64,000 nucleotides of DNA. Source: JAAZBA01 sp964461815 (GTDB lineage: Bacteria > Bacillota > Clostridia > Oscillospirales > QAMX01). Location of the stretch: NCBI GenBank assembly GCA_964461815.1, contig CAYWVF010000015.1, forward strand, positions 1 through 64,000, read 5' to 3'. The translations under genes and the position numbers were made by a program. This document shows positions 26,766-35,308 of the stretch, in pieces. The notes under the pieces are model-generated. The model had not been told where the DNA came from. It saw only the letters and a list, made by a program, of their open reading frames with translations, and searched no databases. Numbering within the stretch: the stretch's first letter is position 1; every line of letters begins with the position of its first letter.

Positions 26766-27302
26766 ATGCGATATATTATTTATGAAAACAGCGAGCAGAT
26801 AGGTACGGCCGAATGCGAGGTAAGCAATACAAAGCTAAAAATAAATGCCTCATGTGCACCGTTTGACGGAATAAAGCGTCTGCGAATGATCGATAAAAAC
26901 GGTATGAGCGTCAGTGTCACTGTCATGGAACCATGCGGCAGTAAAATGGTATGCTCAAAGCTCATCAGTCTAGGCGAATTGTTGTCTGTCGGTTTTTCGG
27001 ATATATCGCACTTTGAAATAGGTGAGAAGCTCACTCTCGTCAACGAGGAAATAAGCTGGCACACGTTTACCACGCCCGGTTTCCCGATAGAGAGCTGCAT
27101 TCTCGATGTTTGTATGAAGAACAAGGAAAAGCTGCTTATCAATGATCGCATAAGAGCTGTCGCTCACCGCTATGACGAAAAAAGCGAGCTCATTTTTTCT
27201 CTTGCGATACATTTTTTGAATTTTATTTCCATAAACGGAGAAAAATACGTATCCATCTGCTTTAATGAGGACGGACTGCCAAAATATTGTGAGGATATAT
27301 AG
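26766..27302 (+). CDS. Hypothetical protein, 178 residues
   Basis: I do not recognise this protein. It has no signal peptide or membrane segment, and mixed beta-rich composition with several cysteines (C18, C30, C57, C63 and others). It lies divergent from lplA with 46 bases between them and just before two coat-protein-like genes. GAGGTGTAGGA precedes the start. A sporulation role is possible from context only. Confidence 0.65.
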   Translation: MRYIIYENSEQIGTAECEVSNTKLKINASCAPFDGIKRLRMIDKNGMSVSVTVMEPCGSKMVCSKLISLGELLSVGFSDISHFEIGEKLTLVNEEISWHTFTTPGFPIESCILDVCMKNKEKLLINDRIRAVAHRYDEKSELIFSLAIHFLNFISINGEKYVSICFNEDGLPKYCEDI

Positions 27303-27380
27303 TCTGTAGCTGCTCATACTATCATCGTCGGATCGAGTGAAACAGCATTTCCGATAGTAAAGCGATTGGAGACTATAACG

Positions 27381-27566
27381 ATGGCTAATTTGACCACAAA
27401 AGAAGCTACTGCGCTTGAGGAACAGCTTTCTTCCGAACAGGTTCTTGTTGCCAAGTACAGAGGTCTCGCAACACAGTGCAATGATATCGTTTTAAAGACT
27501 AAGCTGGAGCAGATCGCCTCCAGACATCAGCAGCACTTTGACAAGATCAAAACGTATTTGCAATAA
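27381..27566 (+). CDS. Small CotF/ferritin-like spore coat protein
   Basis: The 61-residue helical protein begins MANLTTKEATALEEQLSSE and has the pattern of the short CotF-related coat proteins found as pairs in Clostridia. The ATG at 27381 has GGAG nine bases upstream. A start five codons earlier overlaps that site. It lies 14 bases before a second coat-like gene and both share one terminator. Confidence 0.75.
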   Translation: MANLTTKEATALEEQLSSEQVLVAKYRGLATQCNDIVLKTKLEQIASRHQQHFDKIKTYLQ

Positions 27567-27580
27567 GGAGGGACATCTCA

Positions 27581-27847
27581 ATGGCTGACAACGTTATAAA
27601 CATGGACGAAAAAAGCATCATGGAGGATCTCCTGTCCACTCAGAAGCACATCACCACGACCTACAATATTTTTGCGGGAGAATGTGTAAACGAAAACCTC
27701 AGAAACGATTTTCTTTCTATTCTCAACGACGAGCACTGTATACAGTCCGAAATATTCTGTGAAATGCAGAATCACGGATGGTATCAGACTAAGCCCGTCG
27801 AGCAGCAGGAATTAAATGATCTGAGAAATAAATTCCTCTGTCAGTAA
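27581..27847 (+). CDS. CotF-family spore coat protein
   Basis: This 88-residue helical protein of the CotF family (ferritin-like coat proteins) has the typical SIMEDLLSTQKHITTTYN segment (residues 12-29) and an ending with WYQTKP. AGGAGGG precedes the ATG. It is the last gene before a strong terminator. It supports sporulation in this organism. Confidence 0.85.
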   Translation: MADNVINMDEKSIMEDLLSTQKHITTTYNIFAGECVNENLRNDFLSILNDEHCIQSEIFCEMQNHGWYQTKPVEQQELNDLRNKFLCQ

Positions 27848-27855
27848 TATTTGAT

Positions 27856-27888
27856 ATACGGCTGTCATCACAGGCAGCCGTATTTTTT
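27856..27888 (+). terminator. Terminator after the coat genes
   Basis: ATACGGCTG (27856-27864) pairs with CAGCCGTAT (27875-27883) and is followed by six T. It directly abuts the end of the converging M42 gene. Confidence 0.9.
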
Positions 27889-28897
27889 ATACCTCTGCCA
27901 GAAAGGCTCGTGATATGCCGAGGATCGAATGCATATCATCTATAGCTCCGGTGCATACGGGTGAATGCAGATATCTTGTTGCAAGAGATATGGCTATAGT
28001 TTCAACTCCCCTGCCTGATATGGATACCTTTGCTGCATCTGTAGCTCCTGCTACCATAGACTTCGTCTGATGCTTCAGTCCGAGTCTGTCCGCCGCATCG
28101 GATGCGATCTTTATAAGCTCGGGAGTGTATATCGTACCTCTGTCCGCAAACGGCATCACTGCTCCGCCGCCTACAGAGCAAACTCTTTTTTCTCCCGTTA
28201 CTCCGGGAAGATCGGCAGCCGTTGTCGCTTCAAACAAAAGTGCTATATCCGGGCTGAGTCTGTTTGCGGCTACTGTAGCTCCGCTTCCGCCTATTTCCTC
28301 CTGCACCGAGAATACGAACCAAGTATCATACTCAAGCTCCTCCGACAAAAGCTGCATCATCACCGCACAGCCGAGCCTGTCATCTATCGCCTTTGCGGTA
28401 TAAAGACTGCCTGTCATATGCGGCTGCGTATCGAATGCGATATAATCTCCGAGCTCGACATACTTCATAGCATCCTCTTTGCTTTTCGCACCTATGTCAA
28501 TATACATATCATGCACAGGCGGCAGCTTCTTACGTTCATCCGCAGTTGTCAGATGCGCTGCCTTAACTCCGATAACGCCTTTGATGCGATCCTTTCCTAT
28601 CCGCACATGTATCCCCAGCATTATACGGCTGTCAATACCACCTACCATAGCGAATTTTATATAGCCCTCCGGCGTGATCTCTTTAACGATAAAGCCTACC
28701 TCATCCATATGAGCCATCGCGACTATCGTCTTTCCCCTGTGATGCTTACCTTTTTTGAATACGTACAGGTTTCCGAGCACATCGGTAAAAATATCCGAGG
28801 AATACTCCCTTACGTGCTCCTCTATGAACATTCTTACAGCATCCTCATTACCAGACACACCGTCTATTCGGCACATCCTATCCAGAAGCTCCAGCAT
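27887..28897 (-). CDS. M42-family aminopeptidase
   Basis: This is a dinuclear metal aminopeptidase of the M42 (TET/glutamyl aminopeptidase/FrvX) family with 336 residues. The ligands and catalytic residues are present: His in MAHMDEVG, Asp in AIDDRLG, the catalytic EE in VQEEIGGSG, Glu in LLFEATTA and the final His in RYLHSP. It forms large complexes that degrade peptides in the cytoplasm. Its start overlaps the stop of the upstream M42 gene (TAATG) and has a GGAGG ribosome site. Confidence 0.92.
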   Translation of the reverse strand: MLELLDRMCRIDGVSGNEDAVRMFIEEHVREYSSDIFTDVLGNLYVFKKGKHHRGKTIVAMAHMDEVGFIVKEITPEGYIKFAMVGGIDSRIMLGIHVRIGKDRIKGVIGVKAAHLTTADERKKLPPVHDMYIDIGAKSKEDAMKYVELGDYIAFDTQPHMTGSLYTAKAIDDRLGCAVMMQLLSEELEYDTWFVFSVQEEIGGSGATVAANRLSPDIALLFEATTAADLPGVTGEKRVCSVGGGAVMPFADRGTIYTPELIKIASDAADRLGLKHQTKSMVAGATDAAKVSISGRGVETIAISLATRYLHSPVCTGAIDDMHSILGISRAFLAEV

Positions 28898-29949
28898 TAT
28901 TTATCACCTCCGGCACTTTCCTGTGTAAATTCCGTTAAATACTCGCTTACAAGCTGACCGACAGCCTTTATGTCCGAAATATCTACCACTTCCGTCGGTG
29001 TATGCATATACTTCAGCGGTATACTTACAAGCCCGCACGCCACACCATAGCCCGATTTGTAAATACTTGTCACATTCGTACCTGTATTTCCCTCTTCGAC
29101 TGCTATCTCAAACGGGATATTTTTTTCTCTTGCCAGTGATATCAGCTTCTCGGTGACTGCTTTGTTCAAATGAGGCCCTCTTGCTATCACCGCACCGCAG
29201 CCTGCCGGATGTGTTCTGAGCGGAGGTGCATCCGGTGTAGTCGCATGATCCACATCCACTACTATAGCCACATCGGGATGTATGTGAGATGCTGCCGCAA
29301 ATGAGCCTATACCTGTACGTTCCTCCTGCGAGCTTCCGACGATATATATATCGGCAGACGGACGTCTTCCTCCGAGCAGCTCAAGTGCATATAAAAACGA
29401 TACAAAGCCTGCACGGTCATCTATTGCAGCCGATGCGAACGTACCGTTCAGCATTTCAGACGGCTCAGCTGCGTATGTTATCGTGTCACCTATTTTAACA
29501 AGACTGCGTGTTTTCTTATCATCATAGCCTATGTCGATGAGCAGACCGTCGATAGGCGTTACTTCATCACGCTCACCTGCACTGCTCAGATGCGGCGGAG
29601 TCGAGCATATCACTCCCGGAAGTGGACCCGACTCAGTGTGTACGTATACTTCTTTTCCCTGAAGCAATCTCGGGTCGATACCTCCGCAATTTGTAAAACG
29701 TAAAAATCCATCCTCTATTGAATCGACGATAAAGCCTATCCTGTCCAGATGTGCATCAAGCATTATTTTTTTGCTATCCTCACCCTTTGTACCGTAGATA
29801 ACGCCTACAGCTGTATTTTTATCCGACATGTACACCTTATCGCAGTACGGAGTCATAAGCTCCATAGCACGCTTTGCTATCGGAGCTTCAAAGCCGGACA
29901 AGCCCTTCATCGAACACAGCTCGATCAGAGTTTTAACTATATCCATCAT
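28897..29949 (-). CDS. M42-family aminopeptidase
   Basis: The second M42 enzyme of the operon has 350 residues. The active-site residues are intact: LDAHLDRIG, AIDDRAG, SQEERTGIG, VVDVDHATT and KYMHTP. The tandem arrangement suggests a mixed or specialised peptidase complex. It starts 9 bases after murD; the initiator may be either of two consecutive ATG codons. Confidence 0.92.
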   Translation of the reverse strand: MMDIVKTLIELCSMKGLSGFEAPIAKRAMELMTPYCDKVYMSDKNTAVGVIYGTKGEDSKKIMLDAHLDRIGFIVDSIEDGFLRFTNCGGIDPRLLQGKEVYVHTESGPLPGVICSTPPHLSSAGERDEVTPIDGLLIDIGYDDKKTRSLVKIGDTITYAAEPSEMLNGTFASAAIDDRAGFVSFLYALELLGGRRPSADIYIVGSSQEERTGIGSFAAASHIHPDVAIVVDVDHATTPDAPPLRTHPAGCGAVIARGPHLNKAVTEKLISLAREKNIPFEIAVEEGNTGTNVTSIYKSGYGVACGLVSIPLKYMHTPTEVVDISDIKAVGQLVSEYLTEFTQESAGGDK

Positions 29950-29958
29950 TTTTCACCC

Positions 29959-31350
29959 CTACTCCAGCTCATTTACAAGCTTTTTAAAATAATTACCTCG
30001 TTCCTCGAAGTTTGCGAATTTATCAAACGATGCACATGCAGGCGACAGCGTCACACAGTCACCCGGCTCGGCAAGCTTTGACGTCAGCTTTACCGCCTCC
30101 GCAAAATCATCAACGTCATACAGCTTTAATCCGGAGCTCTTATAATTGGGATCAGCTTCCACTGCCGCACGTATCTTCGGGGATGCAGCTCCGCAGAGCA
30201 CAAGGTGCTTTGCCTTTTGCAAGAGCAACGGCACCATTGGCACATAATCAAGGTTCTTATCATAGCCGCCTGCCATGACCACTGCCGATTTATCCTTTAA
30301 AGTCCTCAGTCCGGCTATAACTCTCGTAGGCGATGATGCTATCGAGTTGTTATAGTACTTTACGCCTCGAAGCTCTCTCACAAATTCCGTGCGATGCTCT
30401 ACACCGGGGAACTCCGATGCGACCTTTCTTATATCATCTATGCTGACAAGGCCGTAAGTTGCCGCAATAGCTGCCATGTAATTTTCATAATTATGCACAC
30501 CGATAATGAGTATATCCGAGGTATCGCATATCTTTTCCGTCTTTCCCGAAAGCTCGGAATATATTGCTCCGTTTTCGAGATACACATCTGTTTTATGTGA
30601 AGTCTGAGAGGAAAATGTACGTGTTGTCCTGCTTATCTGCGGTATAAACGAGCCTGTTATATCATTATCGTAGTTCAGTACGACGATACCGTTTTCGCTT
30701 TGATGTGAGTATATATTCTGCTTTGCCTGCACATACTCTTCCATGGAAGCATGTATATCGAGATGATTAGGCGACAAATTCGTTATCACCGCTACATCAG
30801 GACTCTTTTTCATAGTCATAAGCTGGAATGATGACAGCTCCACTACCGCAACGTCCTCAGGACTCATCTTACCTACATCCGCAAGCAGAGGATGACCTAT
30901 ATTTCCTCCGAGATGCACTGTATAGCCTGATGTGCGAAGGAGCTCCGACACGAGAGTAGTTGTCGTTGTTTTTCCGTCACTGCCCGTGATTCCGATTATC
31001 CTGCATGGGCACACATCAAAAAAGACCTCCATCTCACTTGTCAGCACAGCGCCTCGTTCCGTCGTTTTTTTTATATCATCACGATCCGGACGGATACCGG
31101 GAGAGCGGAAGATCACATCGTAATCGCCGTCGTCCATCATTCCACCGTCGGAAACGAGCCTTACATTAAGTGAGTCGAGAATTTTCGCATAATCGCCCAG
31201 TGCATCCGCATTCTTACGATCAAAAACGGTAACATCTATGTTGTTTTCGGCTAAGAGCTTTACAAGCGGACGATTGCTTATTCCGACGCCCAATACCGCC
31301 GCTTTTTTCCCTTTAAGCGAATCTATATATTCATTTAAGGTCAAGGACAC
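29959..31350 (-). CDS. murD: UDP-N-acetylmuramoyl-L-alanine:D-glutamate ligase
   Basis: MurD adds D-glutamate to UDP-MurNAc-L-Ala in cytoplasmic peptidoglycan precursor synthesis. The N-terminal UDP-binding Rossmann domain carries VLGVGISN (about residues 19-26), the ATP loop is GITGSDGKTTTT (about 124-135), and the Mur ligase C domain ends with LSPACASFDKF. It starts with GTG, close after AAGGA. It leads an operon with two M42 peptidases rather than lying in the dcw cluster. Confidence 0.95.
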   Translation of the reverse strand: MSLTLNEYIDSLKGKKAAVLGVGISNRPLVKLLAENNIDVTVFDRKNADALGDYAKILDSLNVRLVSDGGMMDDGDYDVIFRSPGIRPDRDDIKKTTERGAVLTSEMEVFFDVCPCRIIGITGSDGKTTTTTLVSELLRTSGYTVHLGGNIGHPLLADVGKMSPEDVAVVELSSFQLMTMKKSPDVAVITNLSPNHLDIHASMEEYVQAKQNIYSHQSENGIVVLNYDNDITGSFIPQISRTTRTFSSQTSHKTDVYLENGAIYSELSGKTEKICDTSDILIIGVHNYENYMAAIAATYGLVSIDDIRKVASEFPGVEHRTEFVRELRGVKYYNNSIASSPTRVIAGLRTLKDKSAVVMAGGYDKNLDYVPMVPLLLQKAKHLVLCGAASPKIRAAVEADPNYKSSGLKLYDVDDFAEAVKLTSKLAEPGDCVTLSPACASFDKFANFEERGNYFKKLVNELE

Positions 31351-31463
31351 ATCTTCCTTTCCGATTTTTTCTTTCTGCTATATTATATCACATCAAGCCG
31401 TCATTTTAAAGTAATATTATGTATTTAAAAGAATAAAAATAAATTAAATATATCTACAGACAG

Positions 31464-31492
31464 TTGAAAATTGTAAAAAAATAATGTATAAT
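31464..31492 (+). promoter_or_regulatory. Promoter of corA
   Basis: TTGAAA (31464-31469) and TATAAT (31487-31492) are 17 bases apart. Confidence 0.82.
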
Positions 31493-31498
31493 AGATAC

Positions 31499-31662
31499 AT
31501 AACTTTTGCAATGAAAGAGGTGGGCAGGGTGTCCGCAGATGGACGAAGTAGCTATTTATACTTAATTAAAAATCAATCAGCAGGCACGACTGCATCTTCA
31601 CAGGCTGATACGCTGTATTGAGCCCTGTTTGTCCGTGCCTGTCACGAAAGGGTGAGGACAAA
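31499..31662 (+). promoter_or_regulatory. Structured 5' leader of corA
   Basis: The leader of about 165 bases can form a three-way fold: CAGGG (31525-31529) with CCCTG (31623-31627), a GTCC/GGAC hairpin (31531-31544), and ATCAGC/GCTGAT (31576-31581 with 31604-31609). In addition CAGGCACG (31581-31588) is perfectly complementary to CGTGCCTG (31634-31641) just before the ribosome site, so a pseudoknot or alternative fold is possible. A 36-codon frame (31511-31621) without a ribosome site also lies here. It does not match the M-box as I know it. Confidence 0.5.
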
Positions 31663-32586
31663 ATGGTCAGCTGCTACAGAACGGTCGGAGACAGGATCTC
31701 AAGGCTTGATGCGTTTGAAAAAAACGCATGGGTTAACATGGTCGAGCCTACTCCGTCCGAGCTTGAATCTGTACGTGAATTTTACGGCGTTGAATCCGAT
31801 TTTCTGCGCGCCGCACTTGACGAGGAGGAATCCTCTCGTATCGAGATCGAGGACACCGGCACTCTCATCATAATAGACGTACCTATTGCAACTCATGAGG
31901 GTAAGAACACGGTCTACTCCACTCTGCCGCTTGGCATCATATTGACTAGCGAGGTCATAATCACTGTATCACTGCTTGATACACAGGTCATTCGTGAATT
32001 TTATGAAGGTCTTATCAAAGATGTGCATACATCCTTGAAAACAAGGTTCGTTTTTCAGATATTGCTTCGTGTTGCAAAACGATATCTGCAATATCTGCGC
32101 CAGATAGACAAGATGTCTGTATACATTGAAAAGCAGCTTCATAAATCCATGAAAAATCAGGAGCTTATACACATGCTCGGGCTTCAAAAGTCACTTGTCT
32201 ACTTTTCAAAATCGTTGAAGGCTGACGAGGTAACGATCGAAAAGCTGTCGAGAGGACGAGTCATCAAGCTATATGAAGACGATCAGGAGCTTTTGGAGGA
32301 CGTGCTCATAGAGATCAAGCAGGCTATAGATATGGCAACGATCTATTCGGATATTATGGCAGGCACCATGAACGCATTTGCCTCGGTCATATCAAACAAC
32401 CTTAGTCTGACCATGAAGGTGCTGACATCCATTACCATATTAATGACAATACCGAATATAGTGTTTGGTTTTTATGGAATGAACGTTCCCGATTTACCCG
32501 CACCATTTGTATGGGCACCGCTTACAATCACTGTTATAGCGATCGGTATCACGGCATTTATACTAAACAAGAAAAATCTCTTCTAA
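31663..32586 (+). CDS. corA: CorA-family divalent cation (magnesium) channel
   Basis: The 307-residue protein has a large cytoplasmic domain and two C-terminal membrane helices. The signature GMN is present as FYGMNVPDLP before the final helix. It should import magnesium or cobalt as a pentamer. I start it at MVSCYRTV, preceded by GGGTGAGG; the in-frame ATG further upstream is in the leader RNA. Its leader is long and structured, which suggests RNA-level control. Confidence 0.92.
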   Translation: MVSCYRTVGDRISRLDAFEKNAWVNMVEPTPSELESVREFYGVESDFLRAALDEEESSRIEIEDTGTLIIIDVPIATHEGKNTVYSTLPLGIILTSEVIITVSLLDTQVIREFYEGLIKDVHTSLKTRFVFQILLRVAKRYLQYLRQIDKMSVYIEKQLHKSMKNQELIHMLGLQKSLVYFSKSLKADEVTIEKLSRGRVIKLYEDDQELLEDVLIEIKQAIDMATIYSDIMAGTMNAFASVISNNLSLTMKVLTSITILMTIPNIVFGFYGMNVPDLPAPFVWAPLTITVIAIGITAFILNKKNLF

Positions 32587-32632
32587 AAATATATAAGGAT
32601 AGTATCCTATATACGGATACACGGTTATTGTT

Positions 32633-33490
32633 ATGTTTGAAAAACGTTATGACGGAAGACGAATCCACAATACAGATCCATTCAATCTGATCATTCCATA
32701 CATTATGAAATCCCGAACCGATTCACAGAATATGTTCGACATGGATATCCCATGTGCTCCGCTAGATGAATATATAAAGAGTAAGCACGCTGAGGGAAAA
32801 AACTACAATTACATGAAAATACTCCTTTCTGCCATCGTCAGACTCATGGCCGAACGTCCTGCATTGAACAGGTTCGTAATGAATGGCAGGATATATACAA
32901 GAAACAAGATCTGGATCTCCTTTGTTGTACATAAGACACTCAGAGACGATAGTGCAGGCACTACTGTAAAGCTTGAATTTGATGGTACGGAAAGCCTTGA
33001 CGATGTTTCGACTGCTATCGATAAGATCATTGCAGAGAACGCTCATGTCGGCGCAAGCAGTGAGACCGATAATCTCATCAATATTGTAATGGCTACTCCG
33101 GGCTTTCTTTTGCGAGGTGTAGTAAATTTCCTCATGTCGCTTGACAAGATAAATCTCCTGCCCAAGGCGATCATAAAGGCAAGCCCGTTTCACACCTCAC
33201 TCTTTATCACCAATATGAAGTCGCTAGGCATTGGTGCTATACATCATCATGTATACGAATTCGGCACCACCGGCTTATTCCTTGCTATCGGTAAAGAGGA
33301 AAACAAGGCCGTACCGATATCCTCAACTGAGCTTGGAGTCAAAAAGCTGCTTCCGCTTGGTGTCGTTATGGATGAAAGATTTTGCGACGGTCTTTATTTT
33401 GCAAAAAGCGTAAAGCTGCTGAAAAAATATTTGTCAAATCCCGAGCTGCTTGAGGTAAGGCTTGCAAGCAAGGTTGAGGATGTTGACTAA
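32633..33490 (+). CDS. E2/CAT-fold acyltransferase-like protein without lipoyl domain
   Basis: The 285-residue protein resembles the catalytic domain of 2-oxoacid dehydrogenase E2 acyltransferases and chloramphenicol acetyltransferase. It lacks lipoyl and peripheral binding domains. The signature DHRxxDG near the C-terminus reads DERFCDG, so the catalytic His is replaced by Glu. An upstream IHHHVYEFGTTG segment is retained. It may be a non-catalytic or differently acting relative. It is co-directional with corA, 46 bases downstream. The substrate is unknown. Confidence 0.75.
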   Translation: MFEKRYDGRRIHNTDPFNLIIPYIMKSRTDSQNMFDMDIPCAPLDEYIKSKHAEGKNYNYMKILLSAIVRLMAERPALNRFVMNGRIYTRNKIWISFVVHKTLRDDSAGTTVKLEFDGTESLDDVSTAIDKIIAENAHVGASSETDNLINIVMATPGFLLRGVVNFLMSLDKINLLPKAIIKASPFHTSLFITNMKSLGIGAIHHHVYEFGTTGLFLAIGKEENKAVPISSTELGVKKLLPLGVVMDERFCDGLYFAKSVKLLKKYLSNPELLEVRLASKVEDVD

Positions 33491-33512
33491 TACGATCAAA
33501 TCACACAAACAC

Positions 33513-33547
33513 AAACCGGATCGACATATCTATGCTCGATCCGGTTT
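33513..33547. terminator. Bidirectional terminator
   Basis: AAACCGGATCGA (33513-33524) pairs perfectly with TCGATCCGGTTT (33536-33547) and T-rich sequence follows on the plus side. It touches the last base of the recombinase gene and separates it from the E2-like gene. Confidence 0.88.
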
Positions 33548-35130
33548 TATTTTATCGTCCGACTTTCTCTGAATTTGAAATTGATCGTGATCCGTCCGTC
33601 CTCATGGATGAGTATATCACGTATCAAGGATGCCACAAGTGATCTTGACAGCGTTTCCGGTGCTTCAAGTGACAGCATCAGCTTTCTCACCGGGTCGCAC
33701 TGCTTTTCTTTGCTTCCGTAATTTTCAAGCTCTGCTATCCTGCCGTTTATCGTCCTCTCTCGCTCATCATACGACTCCTTGAACGATCTGAACTCCTCTC
33801 TGCTGATATCTCCCAGCTTCCAGTCCTCATATGCACTCTGCTTTAGCAGCATGATCTTACTAAGCTCACGCTTTAACGCTCCAAGCTGCGGTGCTGTGGA
33901 CATGCTTTTCCTCGATGATCTTTCCGACAGACGCTCCATATCCACCGTTCGCTGTATCTGCTCACGTATCGTATCAAGCACCGTTTTTTCCACCTTGTCT
34001 ACTCGCACACTATGCTTTGTACACGCCTCATGAGACTGCTTGTATGTCGGGCAAATATAATAATTATATACTCCGTAGCGATGCTTTACCGATCTGCGTG
34101 AAAGTGCTCTTCCGCACTCGGCACACTTGACAAAGCCCGACAGCGGATGCACCGCACCTACAGCCATATCGGCTCTCACATCCATGCTCTGCATCTCAGC
34201 TGCTCTCTCAAACTGCTCACGTGTAATGATCGGCTCATGTGTATTTTTCGATACTATCCATTCCGACTCCGGTCTGGCTCTCGTCTTGTGTACCTTGTAG
34301 CTCACCACTCCCGATCTTGCCTGCACCATGTCTCCTGTATATATCGGATTCGACAATATACGGTTGACTGACGAAAAGCTCCACAGTCCGTTTCCTCCCG
34401 GAGGTACATATGTTTTATTTTTTCTTCTCTTGTACTCCGATGGGCTCGGTACTCCTTCGAGGTTCAGCTCCCTCGCTATAGTGTTTTTCGGCTTTCCCGC
34501 TATGAAATCCTCGAATATCCGCTTGACTATGGGTGCCGTTTCCTCATCGATCACAAGCTTACCCCTTTCATCGCTCTTTTTATACCCATAGCAGGCAAAT
34601 GAGCCTATAAAATCGCCTCTTTTTCTTCGTATGTCAAGAGCCGTGCGTATTTTCTGAGATATGTCACGGCTGTATTCATCGTTTATCAGATTCTTAAACG
34701 GAACGATTATCGTATTCGATTGCGACGGCATAAGGTAGCTGTCTATGTTATCGGATATCGAAATAAAACGCACTCCCAGCGATGGGAATATCTGCTCGAG
34801 ATACCGTCCGACTTCAATATAGTTTCTACCCAATCGTGAAAGATCCTTGACTACCACACAATTCACATTTCCCGATTCTATCTGTAAAAGCATTTTCTTC
34901 ACTGCCGGTCGATCAAAATCCGTACCTGTATATCCGTCATCTACGTAAAACTCGTAGCTGTCTATATACTTGTCGTCCTCGGCGAATGCCTTCAATATAG
35001 ATCTTTGCGAATCAACGCTGTCGCTTTCCTCTCTGTCTCCATCCTCACGTGACAATCTTACATATAATGCTGCATTAAAGCGCCGACCGCTATCCGTTCG
35101 GCGCTTTTCATATTTACTTACTCTCCCCAT
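33547..35130 (-). CDS. Large serine recombinase
   Basis: This is a site-specific DNA recombinase of 527 residues. The resolvase-type catalytic domain (about residues 18-165) has nucleophile Ser in YVRLSRED and the VVKDLSRLGRNYIE helix. Next comes a recombinase domain (about 190-300), a zinc ribbon (KCAECGR...YYICPTY...ACTKH), and a coiled-coil region near the C-terminus. Such proteins integrate or excise phages and transposons. No other mobile-element gene is beside it, so it is solitary, possibly a remnant or a regulator of a DNA switch. Its start overlaps the preceding 44-residue frame. Confidence 0.93.
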   Translation of the reverse strand: MGRVSKYEKRRTDSGRRFNAALYVRLSREDGDREESDSVDSQRSILKAFAEDDKYIDSYEFYVDDGYTGTDFDRPAVKKMLLQIESGNVNCVVVKDLSRLGRNYIEVGRYLEQIFPSLGVRFISISDNIDSYLMPSQSNTIIVPFKNLINDEYSRDISQKIRTALDIRRKRGDFIGSFACYGYKKSDERGKLVIDEETAPIVKRIFEDFIAGKPKNTIARELNLEGVPSPSEYKRRKNKTYVPPGGNGLWSFSSVNRILSNPIYTGDMVQARSGVVSYKVHKTRARPESEWIVSKNTHEPIITREQFERAAEMQSMDVRADMAVGAVHPLSGFVKCAECGRALSRRSVKHRYGVYNYYICPTYKQSHEACTKHSVRVDKVEKTVLDTIREQIQRTVDMERLSERSSRKSMSTAPQLGALKRELSKIMLLKQSAYEDWKLGDISREEFRSFKESYDERERTINGRIAELENYGSKEKQCDPVRKLMLSLEAPETLSRSLVASLIRDILIHEDGRITINFKFRESRTIK

Positions 35131-35252
35131 CTGTGTATATCCTCATCCGTAAGATACATCATCAGGATATCCTCCAACGCCTCACCGTCTTCGTCAAATC
35201 CCAGCTCTACTTCATCATATCGCTCATAATCACGTTCATGCTTTGGATCCAT
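35118..35252 (-). CDS. Small acidic 44-residue protein upstream of the recombinase
   Basis: A frame from ATG at 35252 encodes MDPKHERDYERYDEVELGF and continues to RWGE, 44 residues with a strong acidic bias. GGAGG lies 10 bases before the ATG, and the stop overlaps the recombinase start by 13 bases, so the two are probably coupled. No family is recognised. A recombination directionality factor or a partner of the recombinase is possible but is inference only. Confidence 0.6.
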   Translation of the reverse strand: MDPKHERDYERYDEVELGFDEDGEALEDILMMYLTDEDIHRWGE

Positions 35253-35256
35253 AATA

Positions 35257-35298
35257 CAAAAACCTCCGTTCGGTTACTATTTTACACCAAACGGAGGT
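35257..35298 (-). terminator. Terminator of divIVA containing the recombinase-operon Shine-Dalgarno
   Basis: ACCTCCGTT (minus sense, 35290-35298) pairs with AACGGAGGT (minus sense, 35262-35270) and is followed by TTTTTG. It ends the divIVA transcript 11 bases after its stop. The GGAGG of its right arm is also the ribosome site of the small ORF at 35252. Confidence 0.82.
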
Positions 35299-35308
35299 CA
35301 GCTATTCA

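Noticed and set aside
27366..27380. Upstream start codon for the first coat gene
   Set aside because: It overlaps the likely ribosome site, while the ATG at 27381 is at a normal distance.
31511..31621. 36-codon leader ORF before corA as a real gene
   Set aside because: It has no Shine-Dalgarno site and lies within paired leader RNA; kept only as an alternative in the leader entry.
33547..35252. A complete integrative element around the serine recombinase
   Set aside because: Flanking genes are normal housekeeping or hypothetical genes and no attachment repeats, relaxase, phage or cargo genes are seen within the window.
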